A stretch of DNA of 40,542 nucleotides from Candidatus Bathyarchaeota archaeon (GTDB lineage Archaea > Thermoproteota > Bathyarchaeia > Bathyarchaeales > Bathycorpusculaceae). Shown here piece after piece: positions 7,662-17,135 of this stretch. Each line of letters starts with the position of its first letter. The stretch's first letter is position 1. The notes under the pieces were generated by a model. The model did no database searches, had not been told where the DNA came from, and saw nothing but the letters and a program-made list of their open reading frames with translations. The translations under genes and the position numbers were made by a program. The DNA lies in NCBI GenBank assembly GCA_026014585.1, contig JAOZIA010000015.1:1-40542 (forward strand). Reading direction: 5' to 3'.

Positions 7662-7671
7662 ACTTATATGA
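7662..7671 (+). promoter_or_regulatory. TATA-like element at the head of the glycan locus
   Basis: ACTTATATGA lies about 70 bases before ATG 7739, the first gene of the long rightward glycan cluster. The preceding 200 bases hold no gene. A start of transcription near 7690-7695 is inferred. Confidence 0.35.
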
Positions 7672-7738
7672 ATAAAGCTTAATAGACTACAGAAGCAAAT
7701 AACTTGTTGCTCAACTAAGCTATAGTTTGGTTAAGTAG

Positions 7739-8134
7739 ATGAAAAGGAAGTTCCGAAAAATATTTAGCTTCATAGAAAAAATAAGTCTAATTAAGTTGAG
7801 ATTGAAGGCAATGCGTTCGGGTTTATGGTTTAAAGTATTAAGTAGAATAGATCGTGTACTAGTAAACTTGACAATACAAGTTGCTAACGACAATGTTTGC
7901 AGTACGACGCTGGTAACTCAACTTCTTTCCATCACAAGCAAGTTGGGCAATCTTATCGAAAGTGGTCTCTCGCGAGCAACAAAAGAAATTGGTTTTCAGG
8001 CAGCCAATAAATTTAGTGTGTTTGCTCAAAGCTGGGGTAACAAAATTGCCCGCGAATGGGCTAGTGAGTTTGGGTTTGCCAGATATCTTGCGGTAATGAA
8101 AATCAATTCAGGATATAATATTGGTTCAATTTAA
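7739..8134 (+). CDS. Small protein of unknown function, paralog A
   Basis: 131 residues, basic, mostly helical in character, without a clear membrane segment. Residues about 16-125 align with the protein at 12012-12353 with one single-residue gap and roughly half identity. The strongest blocks are KLRLKA.RSG.WFK, then LSRIDRVL, then LTIQV, and a C-terminal ARYLAVM. I do not recognise a known family. It ends 25 bp before a processive GT2 gene, just as its paralog precedes a second GT2 gene. A helper or membrane-tethering role for the glycosyltransferase is inferred only from position. Confidence 0.75.
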   Translation: MKRKFRKIFSFIEKISLIKLRLKAMRSGLWFKVLSRIDRVLVNLTIQVANDNVCSTTLVTQLLSITSKLGNLIESGLSRATKEIGFQAANKFSVFAQSWGNKIAREWASEFGFARYLAVMKINSGYNIGSI

Positions 8135-8159
8135 TGTTAAATCAAATTAAGGAACAACC

Positions 8160-9431
8160 ATGCTGGAAATAATAAATATAATCTTAATCGGGCTATTCGT
8201 AGTTGTATACGCTTGGGTGTTGTATAATTTACCTATCTTGGCAATTGGCGTAAGAAACCTTCGGTTGTCCAAGCGAAAACAAAGTGGTAACTCTGCTGAT
8301 GTAGCTGTTTTACCTACATTTTCAGTTATTGTTCCAGCAAAAAACGAGGGCAAAGTTATCGGAAGACTATTATCCTCTTTATCAAAAATAAACTATCCAA
8401 CAGACAAATACGAAGTAATTATTGTTGAGGACGGTTCAAGAGATAATACGCTTGATATATGCAAACAATTTGTCCTCAGTAATAAAAATTTTCAACTTTA
8501 TCAAAGAAGCTCTTCAACTGGTAAACCTTCTGCACTAAATTATGGTATGCGCCATGCTAGCGGTGAACTTATTGCGGTTTTTGATGCAGACAACGTTCCA
8601 GCGTGTGACGTCTTAATTAAAGCTGCTAAATATTTTGATGTTTCCAATGTTGCAGCGGTTCAAGGTCGAACAATGTCAATTAACTCAAAAGAAAACATGC
8701 TTACACAGTTTATTTCCTATGAAGAAGCCGTTTGGTGTGAAGCATACCTGCGTGGCAAAGACACTTTAGGATTATTTGTCCACCTTAAAGGCAGTTGTCA
8801 ATTCATCAGACGAGATGTACTTGAAAAACTTTCAGGATTCGATGAAAATATCCTATCTGAAGACATGGAGTTTTCAGCTAAACTTGCAGAAAACAAGTAT
8901 GCTATACGATATGCTGGTGATGTTCTTTCTTGGCAAGAAAGCCCCTCTAAACTAAAAACACTCTTTAGCCAACGTACCCGCTGGTTTAGAGGAACAATGG
9001 ATGTTGCAGTCAAATACGGTAAATTAATGACTAAACCTAGTTGGAGAAACTTTGATGCTGAAGTAACTCTTGTTGGCCCATTCATTCTGATGGTTTCTTT
9101 ACTTTCTTATTTGATGACATGTGGTTTATTCTTCAACGAGGCACCTTACAATATCCTGTGGAGCGGACTATCTGCATTTTCAATGATCGCTACCTCCATC
9201 CTTATCCTACTCTGCGGTACTGCTTTGATTTATGTTACAAAGCCTATGCGTTTAAAAAATCTACTGTGGCTACCATTTGTTTTTGGCTACTGGATGATAC
9301 AATCATTCATAGCCTTCTATGCTGGCATGCAAAGCTTGCTTCGGAGACCTGCAAATTGGCTTAAAACTGAAAAAAGTGGTACAGTAAATGATCCTGCATT
9401 CCCCAAAAAAGTAGAAGTTGAACTAAAATGA
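8160..9431 (+). CDS. Processive family 2 glycosyltransferase, membrane bound
   Basis: Transfers sugars from a nucleotide donor, probably building a polymer or lipid-linked chain at the inner face of the membrane. An N-terminal membrane segment (5-30) leads into a GT-A domain with VIVPAKNEG (57-64), VEDGS (89-93), DADN (142-145, donor/metal site), SEDME (233-237, catalytic base) and QRTRW (271-275), the QxxRW signature of cellulose- and hyaluronan-synthase-like enzymes. Three or four further membrane segments follow (about 305-395). Length and layout are typical. It overlaps the epimerase gene by ATGA, so the two are likely coupled. The product sugar cannot be told from sequence. Confidence 0.9.
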   Translation: MLEIINIILIGLFVVVYAWVLYNLPILAIGVRNLRLSKRKQSGNSADVAVLPTFSVIVPAKNEGKVIGRLLSSLSKINYPTDKYEVIIVEDGSRDNTLDICKQFVLSNKNFQLYQRSSSTGKPSALNYGMRHASGELIAVFDADNVPACDVLIKAAKYFDVSNVAAVQGRTMSINSKENMLTQFISYEEAVWCEAYLRGKDTLGLFVHLKGSCQFIRRDVLEKLSGFDENILSEDMEFSAKLAENKYAIRYAGDVLSWQESPSKLKTLFSQRTRWFRGTMDVAVKYGKLMTKPSWRNFDAEVTLVGPFILMVSLLSYLMTCGLFFNEAPYNILWSGLSAFSMIATSILILLCGTALIYVTKPMRLKNLLWLPFVFGYWMIQSFIAFYAGMQSLLRRPANWLKTEKSGTVNDPAFPKKVEVELK

Positions 9432-10348
9432 AGATACTAGTAACTGGTGGTGCAGGCTTTATTGGCAGTCATCTTATTGACCGATTAGTAAACTGTGGTC
9501 ATGATGTTCGGGTACTTGATAATCTTTCAACAGGTAATCTTTCCAATATTGAGAGCCACATAAAAACTGGCAAAGTTGATTTCATCAAAGGAGACATTAA
9601 TGATTTTGAAACCGTTACAGAATCAGTCAAAGACTGTAATTCCATCGCTCACTTAGCCGCTATCGTTAGTGTGCCTTTTTCTGTGAAAAATCCACAACTT
9701 ACTTATGAAACAAATATTGGTGGAACATTAAACTTGCTTGCTGCTGGCGCACAAAAAGGCGTTAGCAAATTTGTATTCATATCTTCATGTGCAGTATACG
9801 GCGACCCAACTTATTTACCAATAGATGAAGTCCACCCAACCAATCCCCTTTCACCGTATGCTGAATCTAAATTGCTTGCCGAACGATATTGTATCGGATT
9901 TCATGAACGTGCGAATTTAAAATCGGTTATATTTCGATTATTCAATGTTTATGGTCCGCGACAAGGCTCAAACGAGTACAGCGGAGTAATAACAAAGTTC
10001 ATTGACCGCCTAAGACTTGATCAACCCTTAGTAATTTATGGTGATGGGACACAAACAAGAGATTTTGTTCATGTTTCTACAGTAGTTGAAGCCATATTTC
10101 GAGCGTTGAATTGCAATAAAGCTGATGGAGAAATACTGAACATAGGAACAGGCAAATCAGTTACCATTAAAGAATTGGCTCAAACTATCTTGGACAATGC
10201 TCATTCTAAACTAAAAATTTCCTATGAAGACACCCGAGAAGGTGATATTAAATTTAGTTATGGTAACTTTTCAAAATTAAAACAATTGTTAGATTTAAAC
10301 GCAGGAATTTCATTATCTGCTGGCTTACAGGAATTGCAAAAAAGATAG
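9428..10348 (+). CDS. NAD-dependent sugar epimerase, UDP-glucose 4-epimerase-like
   Basis: Extended short-chain dehydrogenase acting on a nucleotide sugar, most likely a UDP-hexose or UDP-N-acetylhexosamine 4-epimerase supplying the neighbouring transferases. It shows TGGAGFIGSH (6-15) for NAD, the SSCAVYG strand (119-125), and the catalytic YAESK (144-148, Tyr144 and Lys148). FNVYGPRQ and the TRDFVHV segment are typical of GalE/WbpP-like epimerases. At 306 residues it has normal length. Whether it prefers UDP-Glc/Gal or UDP-GlcNAc/GalNAc is not visible. Confidence 0.9.
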   Translation: MKILVTGGAGFIGSHLIDRLVNCGHDVRVLDNLSTGNLSNIESHIKTGKVDFIKGDINDFETVTESVKDCNSIAHLAAIVSVPFSVKNPQLTYETNIGGTLNLLAAGAQKGVSKFVFISSCAVYGDPTYLPIDEVHPTNPLSPYAESKLLAERYCIGFHERANLKSVIFRLFNVYGPRQGSNEYSGVITKFIDRLRLDQPLVIYGDGTQTRDFVHVSTVVEAIFRALNCNKADGEILNIGTGKSVTIKELAQTILDNAHSKLKISYEDTREGDIKFSYGNFSKLKQLLDLNAGISLSAGLQELQKR

Positions 10349-10349
10349 T

Positions 10350-11927
10350 ATGGCAAAACTTGTGAAACCTATATTTAATAATACCTTAAACAAAATATCG
10401 CAATCAGAATACAAAGCCTTAGCTTTCTGTATGCTTATAGGTTTTGCAGTAAGATTGATACCTGAACTTCTGGCTTACCCAAACCCAATAGGCTACGACA
10501 CTACACACTATGCATTAAAAATGCAACAAGAACTGATAATATCAAACTGGACACAAATTTTTACTACCACTTGGCTACTGTATGCAATTATAGTTCCGCT
10601 TCAAAAAATCATTCAAGGTGATCCCTTTATGATATTGAAGTTTTTTGCACCTTTGCTTTTTGGCTTGAACGTGGCTGGAGTATATTGGTTCGCACGAAAA
10701 ACGCTCAACTGGAGCTTCAAGATGAGCTTAGTTGCAGCAATATTTTTTGCTTTGCAGTTAGCTTCACTTCGGATAAGTTGGGACTTGCTTAGAAACACTC
10801 TGGGCTTGGGCCTTTTACTATTTGCTTTTTCTTATGTTAAAACTGTTAATTCTAAACGGGGTTTTGCACTTTTTACGGGTTTGTCTTTGCTGACGGTTTT
10901 TGCTCATGAATATGCCGCAGTAATTCTACTGGTCACTATCATTGGCCTTTTGGGTTGGAAACTGATTGAACATAAAAGTACCTGCAGTTTTAAACCGTTG
11001 TTAATTGGTATTATTCCCGCGTTATCAGTTTTTATGGTTGGTTTATATTTTAAACTTTATCCAGTTAATTTTGATACCATGCCTTCAAACGTTATGAACG
11101 CTGGCGATGTGGTAAGTGCTCGACAATCTATTTTTTTTGTTAATTATCTGCAGGTTCAGACTTCTCTCGATTCATACTCAAACTATTGGATGTTGCTACT
11201 ACAGGTTGTTTTACTATTTACTGTTTTGTTTTTACCATATATCCTACTTGTCAAAAAAGGCTATTTCAGAAATGGCATCTTGACGATTTGGGTGTTACTG
11301 GCTCTATTCGGCTCCTTTGGTTGCTTGATTGTGCCGTTCTTTGCTCTGCAATACTGGCACCGCTGGATGTTCATGCTTGTATATCCTTTCACATTTTACG
11401 CTATTTATGGTGCAACTAAAATATTGAAAAATTCGTCTCTTAAGTTAAACACTTTTTTTTCTTTACCTATTTCTCATAAGAAAGTCAAAGCTATGATTCT
11501 AATTACGATGACTTTAGGTGCTGCTTACCTTATGACACCTATAACAATGACTTATGCAAACAAAAGCGTGCCAAACATCACCGGAACACAGCTTTATTTC
11601 TCAACTGACCCGTCAGTTCCCTATCAAGACGTAGATGATGTAGTTAAAGCAATGAGTTGGTTAAATTCTAATATCAACTCTTCTTCTTATGTAATTTTAC
11701 AATTTCACCTTTTAAATTGGGGTAAAATGTATCTAAATGATTCAATTACTATAGTTTATTATGTAAATAGCCTTGATTTGGCACTAAATAAGGTCTGTGC
11801 ATTAGGGTATGGTGATGTGTATTTTGTTGGGTGGAATCAACCTATTGGTTGGGATATTGCTTATGTATCCCCTGATTTTTTTGAACTTCAGACTTTTGAC
11901 CGAATATCTATTTGGGAAGTTTACTAG
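10350..11927 (+). CDS. Multi-pass membrane protein, GT-C glycosyltransferase-like
   Basis: 525 residues with about ten membrane segments, followed by an outward C-terminal region of roughly 120 residues. An early external loop reads AYPNPIGYDTTHYALKMQ (about 39-56); an acidic residue in this first loop is the hallmark of GT-C enzymes that use polyprenyl-phosphate sugars. RISWDLLRNTLG (146-157) and HEYAAVIL are conserved-looking loops. It starts one base after the epimerase stop. A dolichyl-phosphate-sugar-dependent glycosyltransferase or a polymerase are the main options; I cannot decide between them. Confidence 0.7.
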   Translation: MAKLVKPIFNNTLNKISQSEYKALAFCMLIGFAVRLIPELLAYPNPIGYDTTHYALKMQQELIISNWTQIFTTTWLLYAIIVPLQKIIQGDPFMILKFFAPLLFGLNVAGVYWFARKTLNWSFKMSLVAAIFFALQLASLRISWDLLRNTLGLGLLLFAFSYVKTVNSKRGFALFTGLSLLTVFAHEYAAVILLVTIIGLLGWKLIEHKSTCSFKPLLIGIIPALSVFMVGLYFKLYPVNFDTMPSNVMNAGDVVSARQSIFFVNYLQVQTSLDSYSNYWMLLLQVVLLFTVLFLPYILLVKKGYFRNGILTIWVLLALFGSFGCLIVPFFALQYWHRWMFMLVYPFTFYAIYGATKILKNSSLKLNTFFSLPISHKKVKAMILITMTLGAAYLMTPITMTYANKSVPNITGTQLYFSTDPSVPYQDVDDVVKAMSWLNSNINSSSYVILQFHLLNWGKMYLNDSITIVYYVNSLDLALNKVCALGYGDVYFVGWNQPIGWDIAYVSPDFFELQTFDRISIWEVY

Positions 11928-12011
11928 CTTGACCAGAAAGCTTTTAAGGGATATGTTAAATGTTTCATCCAAATTGAGAAGTCAAAATAGAGGGTAGTTA
12001 GTATTTTAAAC

Positions 12012-12353
12012 TTGCTCAGTAACATTCAACTACTTAAATTGCGATTAAAAGCTATACGTTCAGGAATATGGTTCAAAGCTTTGTCTCGAATTGATCGAGT
12101 GCTTTTTGATTTAACAATACAAGTCACAGCGGACATACGCAGTTCACAGCTTGCCAGAAGTATCTCTATCGTTGTGAGTAAGTTGGAAGAGCTATTAACA
12201 GGTAAATTCTTCAAACTGACAAGAACTATTGGCTGTTCTCTTGCAGGAAAAATCAGTATAATTGCTCAGGGTTTGGGCAATATTTCAGCTAAAGACTGGG
12301 CACCAGATCTGTCTTTCGCTAAATACTTGGCTGTAATGCATGCGAATAAGTAA
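12012..12353 (+). CDS. Small protein of unknown function, paralog B
   Basis: 113 residues, the second copy of the family found at 7739-8134. It begins directly at the shared core and lacks the basic 15-residue N-terminal extension of paralog A. Shared blocks are LKLRLKA.RSG.WFK, LSRIDRVL, LTIQV and AKYLAVM. The start is TTG at 12012, chosen because it begins just before the shared core and no ATG lies nearby. It precedes a GT2 gene by 63 bp. Function unknown; the recurrent pairing with GT2 genes is the main clue. Confidence 0.7.
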   Translation: MLSNIQLLKLRLKAIRSGIWFKALSRIDRVLFDLTIQVTADIRSSQLARSISIVVSKLEELLTGKFFKLTRTIGCSLAGKISIIAQGLGNISAKDWAPDLSFAKYLAVMHANK

Positions 12354-12416
12354 CTCTGCTTAACTAACTCAGTGTGTGCTCTATAATGCTCTACTATTGA
12401 ATCTAGGGTAACTATT

Positions 12417-13385
12417 ATGATTGAACTTGAAGAAACATCAAATAGCTTTAAAAAAATAGGTGTTGAAAAGGCAAGTCCCCTCATTGTTGCAGGTATACCT
12501 GCATATAATGAAGAGAAAACAATTGCAAAAGTAGTTTTGGGCGCACAAAAACATGTGCATACAGTAATCGTATGTGATGATGGTTCTTCAGATCTAACTG
12601 GTGAAATTGCTGAACGTTTAGGTGCTGTAGTTATTCGTCACAGAAGAAATTTAGGATATGGTGCTGCACTGCAAAGTGTATTTAAACGGGCACGGGAATT
12701 GAATGCCGATGTTTTGGTCACTATTGACTCAGATGGACAACACGACCCTTCCGAGATTCCACGTGTAATTAACCCTATCAAAGAGGGCATTGCAGATGTC
12801 GTTTTAGGTAGCAGATTCATAGATGAACAAGGTACAGCCGACATGCCCGCCTATCGGCAAATGGGTGTAAAAGTTATCACAAAATTAAGCAATGGCGCCA
12901 GCAAAAATACCATAAGTGATTCTCAAAGTGGTTTTAGAGCTTATAGTAAATTTGCTATTGAAACTCTGGGTGATATATCTGAGGATGGTATGAGTGCCAG
13001 CTTAGAACTAATTCGAGCTGTAAACAAGACTGGTTTAAGGTTACATGAGGTTCCTGTGTCCTGCAAATACGGTGATAGCGTGGGTGTAAAAACTTCTACA
13101 AGTCATCCGTTTTCTCACGGTGTTGGTCTTATAATGTCTATTGTCCGTTTAGTTGTCGAAGACAGGCCTATAATGTATTTGGGGGCACCTGGTGCACTAT
13201 CACTCACTGTAGGTACCTTATTCGGGTTTTGGTTGCTGAATATTTATGCGATTGAACATCGTATAGTAACAAATCTTGCATTAGCATCGGTCACTTTTGT
13301 TTTTATGGGCTTCTTTATGATTTCAACAGCTATAACACTATATGCAATTCTGCGTCTTTTCAAAAAAACCAGTAAAGCTCATTGA
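12417..13385 (+). CDS. Family 2 glycosyltransferase, dolichyl-phosphate-sugar synthase-like
   Basis: Probably attaches a sugar to a polyprenyl phosphate at the cytoplasmic membrane face. The GT-A domain shows AGIPAYNEE (25-33), CDDGSSD (53-59), RNLGYGAAL (77-85) and TIDSDGQHDP (102-111, with the DSD donor site). Residues about 250-315 form two membrane hairpins (VGTLFGFWLL and FMGFFMISTAITLYAIL), the layout of many archaeal DPM1/DpgS-like enzymes. It starts 63 bp after small paralog B, and its stop TGA (13383-13385) abuts the GTG start of the next gene. Confidence 0.88.
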   Translation: MIELEETSNSFKKIGVEKASPLIVAGIPAYNEEKTIAKVVLGAQKHVHTVIVCDDGSSDLTGEIAERLGAVVIRHRRNLGYGAALQSVFKRARELNADVLVTIDSDGQHDPSEIPRVINPIKEGIADVVLGSRFIDEQGTADMPAYRQMGVKVITKLSNGASKNTISDSQSGFRAYSKFAIETLGDISEDGMSASLELIRAVNKTGLRLHEVPVSCKYGDSVGVKTSTSHPFSHGVGLIMSIVRLVVEDRPIMYLGAPGALSLTVGTLFGFWLLNIYAIEHRIVTNLALASVTFVFMGFFMISTAITLYAILRLFKKTSKAH

Positions 13386-14639
13386 GTGCCGCGTATCTTG
13401 GAAAAACCTGATTGTTATAGTAGGGAAAACTATTTGGGTAAAAAAACTATCCGATTGGCGTGTGTTGATTACCGCCAATGGTACAGTCCTTTTCTTCTAA
13501 AATCATTAAGTCGCCTGTACCCAAACTTTACCTCTTTCATATATAGGCCAAAATATTACAAAAAAATACCCTTTTCCTCGGAGAAGCGTTTGCCAAAAGA
13601 CCCCTCTGCTCACCCAAAAATTTGGTCAACTTACTCTTTCCCTTTTGATATTCTTAAAAGAGCATTACATGATAGAGTCAATATAGTACATATCCAATGG
13701 GAGTTCAATGAATTCGGAGTCTTTTACGCGAGCATCCTTCTACCTTTGTTATTGCTTTTTCTTCGAATAGCAAAAATAAAAAGTGTAACCACCATTCATT
13801 CTGTTCTCCCTCGCTATGACTTCAAGTTAAATTTACCCGGTTTTACATTGCCGAAATTTTCCAAAAAAATTGTTGAATCAGCATTTATCTTACTTTATAG
13901 ACTGATTGCATCCTTATCTAATGAAGTAATTGTCCATGGAGATTCTTTAAAACTCTTATTATGTCACGATTATAAATCGGACCCTAGAAAAGTTTCCGTG
14001 ATACCTTACGGTGTTGCTCCTGTGGCTTATTCTTCCGCTCCTTCTCGTAGGTTTGACGACTATATACCTGTCGGATCAGAGGTAATACTTGCCTTAGGTG
14101 CAGTTAGCCCGCGAAAAGGATTGGACACCTTAATTAAGGCATTTGAAAAACTTTCCTTTTCTCATCCTTCTTGGGTCCTAGTAATTGCGGGTCATGTTCC
14201 TTCATATTATCAATACTATCAAAACTATCTTACCGAGCTTGCATCAAATTTGATTAAACAAAAACGTGTTATCTTTTTAGGTGCCTTCAATCTACAAGAT
14301 ACTGACAGGTTGATGGATATATCAAAAATTATTGTGTTCCCTTACATTTACAATTTCGGTGCAAGCAGCACATTAACTTTTGCTTTGCAGCACAGGAAGT
14401 TAGTGGTTATCTCTGAACTGAATTTTGCTAGAGACCTTCTTACTGATGGTGAAAATGCAATCCTAGTTCCGCCTCAAGACCCTGTGGCATTAGCTAGTTC
14501 AATTGATCGTGCAATGAGTGATTCCACTTTAAGACTTCAAATACAAAAAGGCGTCGACGATTTACTTAGAAAAAGCTCTTGGGATTATGTCTCTGAAAAA
14601 ACACTTTATGTGTATAATAAAGTATTGTCAGAAAACTGA
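13386..14639 (+). CDS. Family 4 glycosyltransferase
   Basis: Soluble or peripheral GT-B enzyme of 417 residues, retaining type by family. The N-terminal domain has HIQWEFNEFG (about 98-107) and TTIHSVLPRYD; the C-terminal nucleotide-binding domain begins at ILALGAVSPRKGLDTL, with a typical GxxxxxKG donor loop. The usual E-x7-E motif is altered: the segment reads GASSTLTFALQHRK, so the first Glu is replaced, and it may use another residue or have an unusual donor. The start is GTG directly after the previous stop. It is one of four consecutive GT4 genes. Confidence 0.85.
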   Translation: MPRILEKPDCYSRENYLGKKTIRLACVDYRQWYSPFLLKSLSRLYPNFTSFIYRPKYYKKIPFSSEKRLPKDPSAHPKIWSTYSFPFDILKRALHDRVNIVHIQWEFNEFGVFYASILLPLLLLFLRIAKIKSVTTIHSVLPRYDFKLNLPGFTLPKFSKKIVESAFILLYRLIASLSNEVIVHGDSLKLLLCHDYKSDPRKVSVIPYGVAPVAYSSAPSRRFDDYIPVGSEVILALGAVSPRKGLDTLIKAFEKLSFSHPSWVLVIAGHVPSYYQYYQNYLTELASNLIKQKRVIFLGAFNLQDTDRLMDISKIIVFPYIYNFGASSTLTFALQHRKLVVISELNFARDLLTDGENAILVPPQDPVALASSIDRAMSDSTLRLQIQKGVDDLLRKSSWDYVSEKTLYVYNKVLSEN

Positions 14640-14666
14640 AATATTGATAACTAAAATAACTTAAAA

Positions 14667-15878
14667 GTGCATAAAATTATGAGCGTTAAACTTGATAACC
14701 CCCTTTGTCGTTCGATTTATTTAGAAGGTCGGCTGTCTGGGTGGGATTTCCACTCGCTCTATAACGAGATAGTAAGTTATCCTCCTGAGGGCTATACTTT
14801 TCTGGTGCCAAAAGGCTCATCAATTAATCAATCTCGTTTCTATCCAATAGACCGGAAAATAATTAGTTATTCAGCAACAAAATACCTCTATGATTGTATT
14901 AGACCTCTAATATATTACTCTGCGCTCTCTAAATTTTCCCCCACGAAGATTAATGCTGACTTAATTTATGTATCTCAACATGTTGTAAACTATAATCAAC
15001 CATGGGTTGTTGATTTAGAACATGCAGGCGCTCTAGCTGCATATGGTCGAACTGATTTAGTTAGAAAGACTGTAGAGAAAGCCTTTCGTTCACCATACTG
15101 TAAGAAAATATTGCCTTGGACAAATATGGCTAAAAAAAGCTTGGAAGCATGTTTTGATTGCGGGGAATTAGACAATAAAATCGAGGTTGTGAGTCTTGCA
15201 GTTCATCCCAAGAATTTTAAGAAGGAACCTTCTGGGGGACCTGCCAAAATTCTTTTTGTAGGTACCGCAAATCCATCCAACATTATTGATTTTTACATCA
15301 AAGGTGGACGAGAGATGATAGAGGCCTTTAGTAAATTAAAGAAGATCTATCCCAACCTTGAGCTAGTAATGAGATGTTATGTTCCTCCCTTTGAAAAAAC
15401 TCTTTGTTCTAACTTGAAAGGTTTAAGAATAATAGACAATTTGATCACGTATGAAGAATTATCTAATGAATTTAAAACAGCTGATATCTTTGTTTTCCCT
15501 GGACATTCTACTCCCGGAATGGTTATTCTGGATGCAATGAGCTATGAACTGCCTGTTGTGACAACTGATGTGTGGGCAAATAATGAGTTAGTGGATAATG
15601 GCAGAACCGGATTTTTAGTAAACTGCTCTAAAAATGTTAAATATTCTGACAAAAACTTCCTTCCTCTGTGGCGTTCTCCCTCTTTTATTCGGAAGATACG
15701 AGAGCCTCATGACGTGGTAGTGCAAGGCATAGTTGAAAGAATTAGTATACTAATTGAAGATGAAGCCATCAGACGTAAGATGGGTTTAGCGGGACGTTAT
15801 GAAATAGAAAATGGAAAGTTTTCAATAACTCTCCGAAATAAGAAATTAGCTAGAATTTTTGATGATGCAGTTGCTTAA
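14667..15878 (+). CDS. Family 4 glycosyltransferase
   Basis: 403 residues, GT-B fold. The N-terminal half carries VVDLEHAGALAAYGR (about 113-127), typical of a distinct archaeal/bacterial GT4 subgroup, and a cysteine-containing patch near CFDCGELD. The C-terminal half has AKILFVGTANPSN and FVFPGHSTPGMVILDAMSYE (about 272-291), where Asp and Glu occupy the position of the E-x7-E motif. GTG at 14667 is the first start; ATG at 14679 fits equally well. Donor and acceptor are unknown. Confidence 0.83.
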   Translation: MHKIMSVKLDNPLCRSIYLEGRLSGWDFHSLYNEIVSYPPEGYTFLVPKGSSINQSRFYPIDRKIISYSATKYLYDCIRPLIYYSALSKFSPTKINADLIYVSQHVVNYNQPWVVDLEHAGALAAYGRTDLVRKTVEKAFRSPYCKKILPWTNMAKKSLEACFDCGELDNKIEVVSLAVHPKNFKKEPSGGPAKILFVGTANPSNIIDFYIKGGREMIEAFSKLKKIYPNLELVMRCYVPPFEKTLCSNLKGLRIIDNLITYEELSNEFKTADIFVFPGHSTPGMVILDAMSYELPVVTTDVWANNELVDNGRTGFLVNCSKNVKYSDKNFLPLWRSPSFIRKIREPHDVVVQGIVERISILIEDEAIRRKMGLAGRYEIENGKFSITLRNKKLARIFDDAVA

Positions 15879-15883
15879 GGGTG
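15877..15883 (+). promoter_or_regulatory. Ribosome binding site for the TTG start at 15891
   Basis: AAGGGTG lies seven bases before TTG 15891 and overlaps the end of the preceding gene. It matches the GGTG core complementary to the 16S rRNA end and supports the non-AUG start. Confidence 0.5.
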
Positions 15884-15890
15884 TTGATAT

Positions 15891-17135
15891 TTGAAATTTT
15901 TGTTTGTGTTTTCTAAATATTATCCTAAACTAGATATTGCATGTGTTAGCGATTTAATTAATTCTGCCTCTATTGGTTTAATTAAAAAAGGGCATGAGGT
16001 GCACATAATGAACAGTCTCGACGGGTCCTCAAAATCGTTGAAAAACTGTTCTTCTGAGTTTAATGCCGTTGCCCGCAGCTTTGAAAAAGCTAATCCTGGT
16101 ATGTTTATTCATACTGTGACTTCGCCGTTCAAAGTTGCTGATTCTTACTTTGCCTACTTTTTCGGCACTTCAGCGTATATGAATAACCAGTTCAGTAAGT
16201 TAGTGAAAGAAATACAACCCGATGTGGTTCACTTTCATGCTCCTATGCTTTTTGGGCATCAAATCTTACGCAAAAAAGGCGATTATCTATCTGTTTACAC
16301 AGCTCATGATTACTGGTTCCTTTGTCAAAGAGCATATCTGCTAAAAAATGCTAAACAACCCTGTACTGAGCGGAAAAATTGTTTTTATTGCGCACTTAAG
16401 TCTCATAAGCCTCCACAATTTGGTCATTTTTTTAACAGTTTTAAAAAGGCAATTGATGATGTCGATTTAATCTTGACGCCCAGCTTGAAGGTTCACGAAA
16501 TCCTTTCTTCCCAACTAAAAAATCGCATTGAGTGTGTTCCTCATTTTGTTCCTGTTCAAAAACAAGTGATTGCACCCTCTGGGTATTCTGATTTCTTTTT
16601 ATTTGCAGGTGCCTTAGAGCCTCATAAAGGAATCCTTGATTTAATTGAGGTTTTCCGAAAATACTCTGATCAAATTGATAAAAAACTGGTTATAGTTGGT
16701 AATGGTTCTTTGAAAGCGACTATTGTTAATCTTATACAAAAATATTCTTTACAGACTAAAATAATTCTTTTGGGATATGTTGATAAGGAGTTGTTATGGT
16801 CGCTTTACAAAGATGCATCCGCTTTAATTGTTCCTTCCCTCAACCATGACCCCTGTCCAACAGTTGTAATGGAAGCATTTTCGGTGGGTACCCCTGTTAT
16901 TGGTTCTGATACAGGTGGCATTCCAGAAATGGTTCGCAAAATAGATGGGAACCTTGTTTTCCACACGGGCAACAATGAGGCGTTAATGAAAATTCTTTCA
17001 GATTACAAAAAAAGTAGATATCCTTCTGAAAGAGTCAAAGATGTCTGCCAACAGTATTTCTCAGTGGATTCTTACGTTTCACTATACCTTAAAATCGTCG
17101 AAAACAGTTTATCTAATAGGAAAAACCAACCTTGA
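15891..17135 (+). CDS. Family 4 glycosyltransferase with cysteine cluster
   Basis: 414 residues, GT-B fold. It begins KFLFVFSKYYPKLD, normal for GT4 N-termini. YTAHDYWFLCQRAYLL followed by CTERKNCFYC (about 160-169) is the Cys-rich loop of a well-known GT4 subgroup. The donor domain shows FLFAGALEPHKGILDL and the full motif PCPTVVMEAFSVGTPVIGSD (about 321-340), ending GGIPEMV. The start is TTG with a GGTG-type ribosome binding site; no ATG lies near the conserved N-terminus. Its TGA overlaps the next TTG start. Confidence 0.88.
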   Translation: MKFLFVFSKYYPKLDIACVSDLINSASIGLIKKGHEVHIMNSLDGSSKSLKNCSSEFNAVARSFEKANPGMFIHTVTSPFKVADSYFAYFFGTSAYMNNQFSKLVKEIQPDVVHFHAPMLFGHQILRKKGDYLSVYTAHDYWFLCQRAYLLKNAKQPCTERKNCFYCALKSHKPPQFGHFFNSFKKAIDDVDLILTPSLKVHEILSSQLKNRIECVPHFVPVQKQVIAPSGYSDFFLFAGALEPHKGILDLIEVFRKYSDQIDKKLVIVGNGSLKATIVNLIQKYSLQTKIILLGYVDKELLWSLYKDASALIVPSLNHDPCPTVVMEAFSVGTPVIGSDTGGIPEMVRKIDGNLVFHTGNNEALMKILSDYKKSRYPSERVKDVCQQYFSVDSYVSLYLKIVENSLSNRKNQP

